Part shown: in pieces, positions 1 to 5,661 of the stretch
Numbering within the stretch: the first letter of the stretch is position 1
How the letters are laid out: each line of letters begins with the position of its first letter
DNA from: Wenzhouxiangella sp.
GTDB lineage: Bacteria; Pseudomonadota; Gammaproteobacteria; Xanthomonadales; Wenzhouxiangellaceae
Assembly (NCBI GenBank): GCA_007123575.1
Contig: SKKV01000200.1
Span: 1 to 6,307 of the forward strand
Reading direction: 5' to 3'
DNA length: 6,307 bases
The notes under the pieces: model-generated
The model's database searches: none
Told to the model about the DNA's origin: nothing
What the model saw: the letters and a program-made list of their open reading frames with translations, nothing else
Translations under genes and position numbers: made by a program

Positions 1-634
1 CCTGAAAAAGGTGGCGATCAAGGCCGATCAGATCCTGTTCGAGATTGGGCTTGGTACCGGCATCGAGAATGTCGGAGCCATAAACATCAATCACGAATGG
101 CCCAAGGAAAGTACCGTCGTCGTCGAACAGGCGGTAGCGCTTGGGGTCTGCATTGCCAAAAAAAGCATCGTCGCTGGGATAGATGCGACCGAAGTAGGAC
201 AGATAGCCCATCTCTTCAAAAACCACAGGCCCAGGCGCGGAAGAAAAAGAGTTATCGCCACGGAAATAAGGAACATCCAAGCTGATCTGCCCCCACATCC
301 AGTAATCCACTTCGTCATATAACTGGTCAAGGAGCTTATCACGATAGCCGTGGTTGGCGAGCCAGCGCAAACCCTCCGGCGCGGGCTTGCCAAAATCGAA
401 CAGATTGAAGCCACCGTCATGAAAAACGAAGTAAACCCGATCAACTATCAGGCCGTCTTCCGGATTGGGACGTAGGTCCTCCACTTCAATATGCCAATAC
501 TTTGAGTCGATTATTGTTCCGTGCAACTGATCGGATACCAGGCTTTCAGATTGACTGCCGAACGCCCCGAGAGGCGTCATCAGTGCCGCTAATAACAACG
601 AAGGCAAAACCAGGATTTGAGTGTACTTAAACAT
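1..634 (-). CDS. Secreted spondin-domain-like protein (3' end outside window)
   Basis: Reading leftwards from the ATG at 634-632, the frame stays open for 211 codons to the window edge, so the C-terminus is missing. Residues 1-26 form a Sec signal peptide: Lys3, a hydrophobic stretch at 7-25, and a probable cleavage near AFG/S. The body resembles bacterial spondin_N-domain proteins: HDGGFNLFDFGKPAPEGL (72-89), a PSDDAFFGN motif (153-161), then DPKRYRLFDDDG (163-174) and YGSDILDAGTKPN (185-197), which parallel the usual 'PSNDAFIGN...P..IFD..G.F.G...GS.I.DAGTE.N' pattern. This family is typically secreted or anchored outside the cell; its role in bacteria is poorly known. A good ribosome site (GGAG, 6 nt before ATG) lies in the 12 bp gap after the upstream protease, so the two are probably co-transcribed. 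Family assignment is from memory of motifs, not a search. Confidence 0.8.
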   Translation of the reverse strand, partial: MFKYTQILVLPSLLLAALMTPLGAFGSQSESLVSDQLHGTIIDSKYWHIEVEDLRPNPEDGLIVDRVYFVFHDGGFNLFDFGKPAPEGLRWLANHGYRDKLLDQLYDEVDYWMWGQISLDVPYFRGDNSFSSAPGPVVFEEMGYLSYFGRIYPSDDAFFGNADPKRYRLFDDDGTFLGPFVIDVYGSDILDAGTKPNLEQDLIGLDRHLFQ

Positions 635-646
635 TGCCGGCTCCGG

Positions 647-2534
647 TCAGTGGCAGATGGGCTGGTAGGTGGCCTGGCCAATCGTCGCCCAGGGACCGCA
701 GGAGACCATATTGCAGGCGCGGACGCGCAGGTCTTCGGTTTGACTGACACTGATGAGATGGGCGGAGGTGTTCGGACCCTGATAGTACATCCAGGTGGAC
801 GAAACCCCCTGGAGATGATACTCAGTCACGTTACCTGCCACAGTGTCCCAAATCGCATTGTTAAAGCCATAACAGGACAACCAGTTGACGGAACCTGAAG
901 AAGGCCCGGAAGACGGCGCTGCCGGGGGAGTCATGGCAGCCGCCAGGTCGATTCTGGGTCTAGTGTAATTGGTGCCACCTTGCGAAAAGCTGAGTGATTG
1001 CCCGGAAGCAGCCAGCCAGTCGCTGAGCGCGGTAGCGGTTACATGTGGGTAGCGATGTTTGAGCACGGCATGAGCACCCGCTGCATGCGGAGAAGCCATT
1101 GATGTTCCAGCAGCCTGCACGTAATCATCATTGCAGCCTGTCTGAAAGTAGGCAGACCAGACCCCGTCAACAAAGGTTTGCGTATGCAGACAGGTAGCAC
1201 CAGATGACAAAGTGTCAAGTCCACCTGGAGCAAGAATGTCCAGGATAGGCGCCGCATTGGAGTAACTGGCGAAATCGTGACTGTCTCGCGCCGTGGCTGC
1301 AACGCTGACCACCTGGCTCAGACAAGCGGGTGGCCCGATCTTGTTCTGAAAATTAGTGAAGTTCCCTCCGTTGCCCGTCGCCGCGTAGGCGCGAATTCCG
1401 GCACTGTTTAACAGGGCGACAGCATCGCGCACTAGAGGCCAATCGTTGTCGCAATTAGAGGCAGAAAAGTCCCCAGCACTTGTAGAGAGGTGCAGGCTCA
1501 AGTTGACCGAAGAAATCGAGTAGCTGTTGCGAAGAGCATAGACACGATTTAGCGCAGCCGCTACCGATGCCTCCAGAAAGCGGACACATTCGATTTGACC
1601 ATCGCACATACCAGGAGAATCCACATGGCTCAACGGCATCAAGCTAATCACATCGGCGCTGTTAGCGACCCCTATCAACGAGGGCACTGGGCTGCCAGGA
1701 GTGACCGAACTGCCTAGAGCGATGCCGGCCACATGGGAACCGTGTCCTGCTGCGCAATCCAGCGGACCCGAGGCCCCGCAGGCGCTGGGATCAATGTTAC
1801 AAGGGGTTCTCTCCATGGTGCAGGGGCCACCCGTGTCCGTACCGGTAGAACCGTAGCTGCCAGCGCGGCAGATGCTACCCACCGAGGAGTAAGCCGCGCT
1901 GGAATAACAGGCTTCGGAAACGACCTTGCCGGAAAACATTGGGTGGTGGCGGTCTACGCCAGTATCAATAATGGCAACAACCTGCCCCGCCGCATCATAG
2001 CCCAGGCCGTGGGCTGTATCGGCGCCGATGAAGGGGATACTTTCGTCCAACGAAGGTCGGCCGGCGCTTTCAGTATTGACTGAGACGACCGATGGATGTT
2101 CGAGGATGAAATTCAGCAGTGACTCGTCGGCAAACAAAACCAGGTACGGAAGCTCGCCTAACTCTTCGATATCAGTCGATTCCGGCCAATGTGCAGCAAG
2201 GTCAAGCAAAAACTCTGCCCGCGCCTGCTGGGCAAATTGACGGTAGAGTTCTGGCCCCTCGGGTCCATACAGATTGATCTCGTCCGGACCAAACGGTGTT
2301 TCAAGCCCGATAATCAGACGACGAGGGCCAGTCAGTTCGGACTCAAAATCCCGCACATCGGCACCAGCCGAGCCCTGCAGAGGTCGCAGATCCCCATTTC
2401 CATCTCGGGCTAAAACTATACGAGGGGGGGGGGGGCTCCAGAACCATTTCCGGACCAGCAGTCTTAGCCGGAGCCACAGTCGAACCAATCAAAATTGCGA
2501 TACACAAAGGAAAAACATTCTTCAAAGTCAACAT
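647..2534 (-). CDS. Secreted S8 (subtilisin-like) serine protease, frame broken at a poly-C tract
   Basis: Two frames must be joined to give one protein. The ATG at 2534 opens a signal peptide (MLTLKNVFPLCIAILIG..., cleavage probably after APA, residue 23) that leads into a Pro run encoded by the 12-C tract at 2435-2424. As given, this frame stops after 63 codons at 2343. The mature protein continues in another frame from RIVLARDG to the TGA at 649-647. With 11 C the product would be 628 aa. In that numbering, an inhibitor-I9-like propeptide ends near 155 (LPYLVLFA...HPSVVSVNTE). The catalytic residues are Asp190 (IIDTG), His264 (GHGSHVAG) and Ser478 (GTSMASPHAAG), with oxyanion Asn388 (TGNGG). 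A Cys-rich insertion lies between Asp and His. Residues from about 549 look like a divergent fibronectin-III module (NVTEYHLQG...CGPW). It should be exported and self-process to a broad-specificity endopeptidase. The alternative TTG start at 2488 lacks a signal peptide and is unlikely. Confidence 0.88.
2424..2435. repeat. Homopolymer of 12 G (12 C in the protease coding strand)
   Basis: Twelve consecutive G on the plus strand, read as CCC codons (Pro) just after the signal peptide of the S8 protease. With 12 C the downstream codons read SYSFSPRW and soon stop. With 11 or 14 C they read RIVLARDGNG, the protease frame. Tracts of this length are prone to slippage in replication and also to sequencing miscalls. 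The position, between signal peptide and mature chain, is where an on/off switch would be effective. Confidence 0.95.
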
Positions 2535-2542
2535 GCCAACAG

Positions 2543-2548
2543 CCACCT
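2543..2548 (-). promoter_or_regulatory. Ribosome binding site fixing the protease start
   Basis: AGGTGG on the minus strand, 8 nt before the ATG at 2534. The in-frame GTG at 2546 lies inside this motif, so the ATG is the likely start and begins directly with the signal peptide. Confidence 0.6.
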
Positions 2549-2571
2549 ATTTGTATTTGTCCCTAGACTGC

Positions 2572-2600
2572 AGCCTACGCGCGATTTACCGTCAAGTCAA
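2572..2600 (-). promoter_or_regulatory. Candidate sigma-70 promoter for the protease-spondin operon
   Basis: Minus strand TTGACT (2600-2595), 17 bp spacer, TAGGCT (2577-2572), about 38 bp before the protease ATG. The -35 box is 5/6 of consensus; the -10 is only 3/6. Placement is sensible but the score is modest. Confidence 0.3.
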
Positions 2601-2782
2601 ATACTGGGTTTTTCAGAGCGCAGCCGCAGATGACACGAAGTTTGATGACATGCCGGGAGAATGAAAAGGAGAAAGCAAGGAGTTTTGTACCCCAGACCCG
2701 GCAAAGTCCGTAGAAGTAGAGTAGCTTGCCGAAGGCAAGGAGTGCGCCTTTGGAATCCGACGTGCGCTTGGCAAGGGACCAG
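2601..2782. other. Gene-free segment between the protease promoter and the repeat region
   Basis: No convincing coding frame or RNA gene. It contains a small hairpin (CTTGCC GAA GGCAAG, 2725-2739) and two copies of GCAAGGAGT about 56 bp apart. On the minus strand there is a TCTGGGGTACAAAACTCC-like string of the kind often seen around dispersed REP-type repeats, but this likeness is weak. Confidence 0.4.
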
Positions 2783-2875
2783 GTTGAATTCATGGTCATG
2801 GTTGTGGTTTTTTGCTCGCGGAAACGGGCACTGTTATGCCATTTCCAAACCAGTGGTGGTTCAACGAATATGGTC

Positions 2876-2895
2876 CCCGGCCGCGTTGGGCCGGG
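2876..2895. repeat. Short GC-rich hairpin in copy 1
   Basis: Perfect 7-bp inverted repeat CCCGGCC / GGCCGGG around a 6-nt GCGTTG loop, followed by CTAC. The same string recurs in copy 2. It resembles REP-type palindromes in shape; no run of T follows, so it is not an obvious terminator. Confidence 0.7.
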
Positions 2896-2967
2896 CTACA
2901 AACAAGGGGGGTGTCAGGTAGACGCGATGGTTCGGCGGGCAAAGCTTGCCACCTCCTCCAAACTCTC

Positions 2968-3183
2968 GCAGCGGGGGGTATCTGTCAGATCATGGAATGA
3001 CCGGGTGCGGAGGATGGCAACGGGACCGCCCCGAGCCCTCAGGATTCGACCAAGTCCGAGCAAAGCCTTTGCTATAAGGGAGTCGCCAGATCAACCCTAC
3101 CGGACCCAAGGCCTCCGAAACCTACCGCATCGGCAAAGCCGTTCACCCGGTCAGGCCGTGAGCTGGCGGATACCTCCCGATGC
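2968..3183 (+). ncRNA. Possible structured RNA: long hairpin in repeat copy 1
   Basis: Bases 2968-3007 pair with 3183-3144 on one unbroken diagonal (positions sum to 6151). 36 of 40 positions pair, four of them as G-U, and there are no bulges. The mismatches are G2971-A3180, A2989-G3162 and the tandem A2996-G3155 and A2997-G3154. The helix closes a 136-nt apical region that includes the 40 nt shared exactly with copy 2. All wobbles are G-U on the plus strand; on the minus strand they would be A-C mismatches, so the folded molecule is probably the plus-strand transcript. No promoter is evident in front of it, and I do not recognise the family. A DNA hairpin element is the main alternative. Confidence 0.5.
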
Positions 3184-3297
3184 CCCTCCAAAACACGACC
3201 TGGCTTTGTTGAATTCATCGTCACGGTTGTTTTTTGCTCGTGGGAAGGGGGGCTCTTGTGCCCTTTCCAAACCGATGGTGGCTCAACATGCATGGTC

Positions 3298-3317
3298 CCC
3301 GGCCGCGTTGGGCCGGG
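3298..3317. repeat. Short GC-rich hairpin in copy 2
   Basis: Identical in stem and loop to the hairpin at 2876-2895 and in the same context (TGGTCC before, CTAC after). The preserved palindrome within an otherwise diverged 5' third suggests that this module is the conserved part there. Confidence 0.7.
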
Positions 3318-3434
3318 CTACGGGCTTGGGAGCTGGTGGGGTTTCAACAAATTGGTCCCTGGCCGCACGCACGGCCGGTTTCCGAGATGAGGCTTCTTGC
3401 CTTCAGCAAGCCGCATCATCACTCCAACCTGTGC
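3309..3434. repeat. 126-bp insertion in copy 2 carrying a degenerate third module
   Basis: TGGGCCGGGCTAC occurs at 3309-3321 and again at 3435-3447, 126 bp apart, bracketing sequence absent from copy 1. The inserted DNA repeats the module GGTGG-TTCAAC-TTGGTCC-(C/T)GGCCGC and has its own variant hairpin (CTGGCCG / CGGCCGG with one G-T pair, 3359-3378) and a second hairpin (CTTGC / GCAAG, 3396-3410). It looks like an internal duplication or unequal exchange within the array rather than a foreign element. Confidence 0.6.
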
Positions 3435-3520
3435 TGGGCCGGGCTACAAGCAAGGGCGTGTCAGGTAGACGTGATGGTTCGGCGGGCATTGCTTGCCACC
3501 TCCTCCCAACTCTCGCAGCG

Positions 3521-3726
3521 GGGGGGTATCTGCCAGATCAGGGACTGACCGGGTGCGGAGGATGGCAACAGGCTGGCCCCGAGTCGTCAGCATACGACCA
3601 TCTCAGATCAAAGCCCATGCAATAAGGGAGTCGCCAGATCAACCCTACCGGACCCAAGGCCACCGAAACCTAGCGCATCGACGAAGCCGCTCACCCGGTC
3701 AGGCTTTGAGCTGGCGGATGCCCCCC
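3521..3726 (+). ncRNA. Possible structured RNA: long hairpin in repeat copy 2
   Basis: Bases 3521-3555 pair with 3726-3692 (positions sum to 7247): 33 of 35 pair, with two A-G mismatches (A3537-G3710, A3544-G3703) at the same places as in copy 1. The apical region is again 136 nt. Compared with copy 1, five pairs differ and all still pair. One of them changes from T2993-G3158 to G3541-T3706, and A2997-G3154 becomes the true pair C3545-G3702. Two small apical stems possible in copy 1 (CGGAGG/CCTCCG and CGGC/GCCG) are not preserved here, so only the long stem is supported. Confidence 0.5.
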
Positions 3727-3828
3727 GATGCCCCTCCAAAACACGACCCGGCCATAGTGAGGCCTTTTGCTGGAGTCCCGAAGCAAAAATGGTGAGAAGG
3801 AAACGCGGAAGAACAGAAGAAGTAAAAC

Positions 3829-3842
3829 TTGTGCCTGATCAA
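3829..3842 (+). promoter_or_regulatory. Candidate FNR/Anr-type site ahead of the redox operon
   Basis: TTGTG-CCTG-ATCAA matches the FNR consensus TTGAT-N4-ATCAA at 8 of 10 positions, with one perfect half-site. Its centre lies about 42 bp before the start point predicted from the -10 motif at 3866-3871, the classic spacing for class II activation by FNR. That promoter has no good -35 box, which also fits an activator-dependent promoter. The match is short and could be chance. Confidence 0.35.
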
Positions 3843-3862
3843 GCTTTGGTGCCGCCGGTGGA

Positions 3863-3871
3863 TGCTAGGAT
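3863..3871 (+). promoter_or_regulatory. Candidate extended -10 element for the redox operon
   Basis: TGCTAGGAT matches the extended -10 form TGnTATAAT, with 4 of 6 in the hexamer. A start near 3878 would leave about 100 nt of leader before the ATG at 3981. Confidence 0.35.
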
Positions 3872-3906
3872 ATTGAGCTAGGGAAGCAGGAGATTTTTTC
3901 GGCACC

Positions 3907-3984
3907 ATGAGTTGGGTCGGGAATCTGGGTCGTTTTTTACATCAGCATTTCGTGTTGGTGACTGGAGGAGGCTGCGCGTTATGA
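3907..3984 (+). CDS. Possible 25-codon leader ORF coupled to the flavocytochrome
   Basis: An ATG at 3907 opens 25 codons (MSWVGNLGRFLHQHFVLVTG...) ending in a TGA that overlaps the next gene's ATG as ATGA (3981-3984). AGGAG lies about 14 nt upstream, too far for a strong ribosome site. The exact ATGA overlap repeats the junction used by the next two genes, so translational coupling is possible. There is no family likeness, and it may be chance. Confidence 0.25.
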   Translation: MSWVGNLGRFLHQHFVLVTGGGCAL

Positions 3985-5300
3985 AGCTGAGTGCGCGGCT
4001 GGCTCGTGGTCTGGTCTGGGCGTTGGCGCTGGTGCCGTTGGTGTTCTTTCTTGCCGGGCTGGGGGCACATGATTTCAGTAGTATTTCTTCGGTCCTGAAT
4101 ATGTTCGGGCGCCTGACCGGCGTGCTGGGTCTGGCTCTGTTGTTGCTCGCCGCGGCCTTAAGTGCGCGCGTCCCCGGCTTTGATCAGCCGTTCGGGGGAT
4201 TGACCAAGCTGTGGCACAGCCACCACCTGCTTGGTGCAGGTGCCCTGCTGCTGCTGATGGCCCACCCGATCTTGCTGGCATTGTCCAGCGCGGCCTTCGG
4301 CTACCACTTGCCGCTCAAGGTCTTGTTTCCGCCGCTTGACGATATCGCGACCTGGAGCGGCTGGCTGGCGCTGATTTTGATGATGATCTTTCTGGCGCCC
4401 AGCTTTTCCTTCTTTGGCCCGCCCAATTACGAGCGCTGGAAGCGCATTCATGCGCTGGCCGGGCCGGCGGTGATTCTGGCCCTGGTCCATACCTTCCTGT
4501 TCAGCCGCACCATGCCGGCCAACCTGGACGTGCTGATCTGGGGTTTGTTTGCCCTGCTGGGCGTGGGCGCGGTTGCCTGGCGCCTGGTGTTCTCGCGGGC
4601 GGGCCGGCCCAAATACACCATCAGCGCGGTGGAGGCGGTGGCCAATAACGTGGTCGAGCTGACGCTCGAGCCGAAGCGCCCGGAAAAACGACTGCAATAC
4701 CAGGCCGGCAACTTCGTCTACATGACGCCTTTGGACAAGCAACTAAGCGCCGGCTGCGGTGAAGAGCATCCCTACACCTTGTCCTCATCGCCCACCGAGC
4801 CGCACCTGCGGATCGCGATCAAGGACCTGGGTGATGCCAGCCGTGCAATCCAGTCCGTGCGACTCGGGACCGAGGCCCGGATCGAAGGTCCGTACGGCCG
4901 CTTCTTTCCGGTCAATGGCGATCCCAAACAATCGGAGCTGTGGGTCGCGGGCGGTATTGGTATCACGCCTTTCCTGGCTCGTCTGCGCCACCTGAAGGCC
5001 CTGGACCAGGCCGCCGACGTACACCTGATTTACGCGGTTCAGGACGAGGCACGCGCCCTCTATGCCGATGAACTGCAGGCGCTGACTGAAGCCATTGAAG
5101 GCACGAAGCTTACGTTTCACTACTTTTACCGCGAAGGGCCGATCAGCGCTGAATTTCTGCTTCAGACCTGTCCCGACCTGGATCAGCGCGAAATCTACAT
5201 CTGCGGGCCGCTGCCGCTGAACAAGCTTGTGCAGGACCACCTGCGCGCGCTGGGCCGGCCCCGATCCAGCATTCATACCGAGGAGTTCGAACTGCTATGA
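3981..5300 (+). CDS. Ferric reductase/NOX-like membrane flavocytochrome b
   Basis: 439 aa. Predicted to take two electrons from NAD(P)H in the cytoplasm through FAD and pass them singly across the inner membrane by b haems. The N-terminal half has about six hydrophobic helices (roughly 10-30, 41-61, 80-102, 122-140, 157-175, 181-204). Two His pairs spaced 13 apart, His82/His95 and His157/His170, are the expected bis-His haem ligands of ferric-reductase transmembrane domains. The C-terminal half is a ferredoxin-reductase module: FAD motif HPYTLSSSP (263-271), nucleotide motif GGIGITPF (324-331), and YICGPLPL (406-413) near the end. The ATG at 3981 was chosen because GGAGGAG lies 10 nt upstream and the protein then begins MKLSARLARG before the first helix; upstream in-frame TTG at 3912 adds an unconvincing extension. 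It overlaps the next gene by ATGA. The terminal acceptor is not shown by the sequence; the neighbours point to periplasmic cytochromes. Confidence 0.9.
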   Translation: MKLSARLARGLVWALALVPLVFFLAGLGAHDFSSISSVLNMFGRLTGVLGLALLLLAAALSARVPGFDQPFGGLTKLWHSHHLLGAGALLLLMAHPILLALSSAAFGYHLPLKVLFPPLDDIATWSGWLALILMMIFLAPSFSFFGPPNYERWKRIHALAGPAVILALVHTFLFSRTMPANLDVLIWGLFALLGVGAVAWRLVFSRAGRPKYTISAVEAVANNVVELTLEPKRPEKRLQYQAGNFVYMTPLDKQLSAGCGEEHPYTLSSSPTEPHLRIAIKDLGDASRAIQSVRLGTEARIEGPYGRFFPVNGDPKQSELWVAGGIGITPFLARLRHLKALDQAADVHLIYAVQDEARALYADELQALTEAIEGTKLTFHYFYREGPISAEFLLQTCPDLDQREIYICGPLPLNKLVQDHLRALGRPRSSIHTEEFELL

Positions 5301-5656
5301 AAAAGTTCATGTTTGCCGCCTTCATCGCCTTCTGGGCCTGCATCGCCACCCTGCTGGCCGTTCAGGCCATGAGCCCGGAGCCGGGCTCTACCGAAGCTGA
5401 CAATGACCTGCCCGAATACTCCCTGGCCGATGTTGCCGAACACGACACTCAGGCAAGCTGCTGGATGGCAATCGAAGGCAAGGTCTACGACTTTACCAAC
5501 TACATTCCCAAGCACCCCACCCCGCCGTTCGTGATGGAACAGTGGTGCGGGCGCGAAGCCACCGAAGGTATGCGCACCAAGGGCTATGGGCCCGATCACA
5601 CGGCGGCGGCCTGGGCAATGATGGAGCCCTACCTGATCGGCACCCTGGTGGATTGA
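5297..5656 (+). CDS. Exported cytochrome b5-domain protein
   Basis: 119 aa. Residues 1-24 form a signal peptide or N-terminal anchor (MKKFMFAAFIAFWACIATLL..., possible cleavage VQA/M), so it works in the periplasm. Residues 41-117 are a cytochrome b5-like haem domain: YSLADVAEHD, CWMAIEGKVYDFTNYI, then His73 in KHPTPP and His101 in GPDHTAAAWAMMEPYLIGTL as haem ligands. The usual HPGG loop is replaced by HPTPP. Cys55 and Cys84 could form a disulphide. The start overlaps the flavocytochrome stop by ATGA, with GAGGAG about 11 nt upstream inside that gene, so the two are probably translated together. Context suggests it carries electrons between the membrane flavocytochrome and the multihaem cytochrome that follows 5 bp downstream. 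That role is inference; the domain call is firm. Confidence 0.88.
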   Translation: MKKFMFAAFIAFWACIATLLAVQAMSPEPGSTEADNDLPEYSLADVAEHDTQASCWMAIEGKVYDFTNYIPKHPTPPFVMEQWCGREATEGMRTKGYGPDHTAAAWAMMEPYLIGTLVD

Positions 5657-5661
5657 CCGTC

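Larger units (their letters stand above)
2783..3203 (+). repeat. Tandem intergenic repeat, copy 1
   Basis: First copy of a long imperfect duplication, beginning at GTTGAATTCAT and ending at CGACCTGGC. Blocks of high identity match copy 2: the start (offset 425), a GC hairpin (offset 422), and the 3' two thirds (offset 548). A 40-nt stretch at 3074-3113 is identical to 3622-3661. Protein-coding frames cross it, but copy differences fall without codon pattern and it is not a gene I recognise. The unit holds a short GC hairpin and a long inverted repeat, each described separately. Plausible identities are an undescribed structured RNA or a non-autonomous mobile or REP-like element. Confidence 0.85.
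3208..3752 (+). repeat. Tandem intergenic repeat, copy 2 (with internal insertion)
   Basis: Second copy, abutting copy 1 and starting with the same GTTGAATTCAT. It is longer because of a 126 bp insertion after its GC hairpin. Beyond the insertion it matches copy 1 again at a constant offset of about 548 through to CGACCCGGC, where similarity ends and the promoter region of the downstream redox operon begins. Confidence 0.85.

Noticed and set aside
2486..2488. TTG at 2488 as the protease start
   Set aside because: It gives an Arg/Trp-rich N-terminus with no signal peptide. The ATG at 2534 has AGGTGG at 8 nt and a textbook signal peptide in the other frame.
2575..2799. 74-codon minus-strand frame upstream of the protease
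   Set aside because: It overlaps the likely promoter, has no recognisable domain, and its first residues (MTMNST) merely reflect the DNA repeat, which recurs in copy 2 without a matching continuation.
2726..3625. 299-codon plus-strand frame across the repeat region
   Set aside because: The two repeat copies sit in different frames within it, copy differences are mostly amino-acid changing with no codon pattern, the composition is low quality (many R, S, P), and there is no family likeness or good ribosome site. The hairpins explain the conservation better.
2783..3752. CRISPR array
   Set aside because: The repeats are hundreds of bases long, number only two, and have no regular short repeat-spacer pattern or cas genes.
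3765..3788. Inverted repeat TTTTGCT / AGCAAAA as a terminator
   Set aside because: The stem is AT-rich with a 10-nt loop, and neither strand has a T run after a GC-rich stem.
3699..3908. 69-codon minus-strand frame covering the redox operon promoter region
   Set aside because: It has no domain, overlaps the 3' end of the repeat and the promoter motifs, and its composition does not look like a protein gene.
4158..4742. 194-codon frame antisense to the flavocytochrome
   Set aside because: It is a shadow of a GC-rich membrane protein gene, with Gln/Arg/His-rich composition and no domain.
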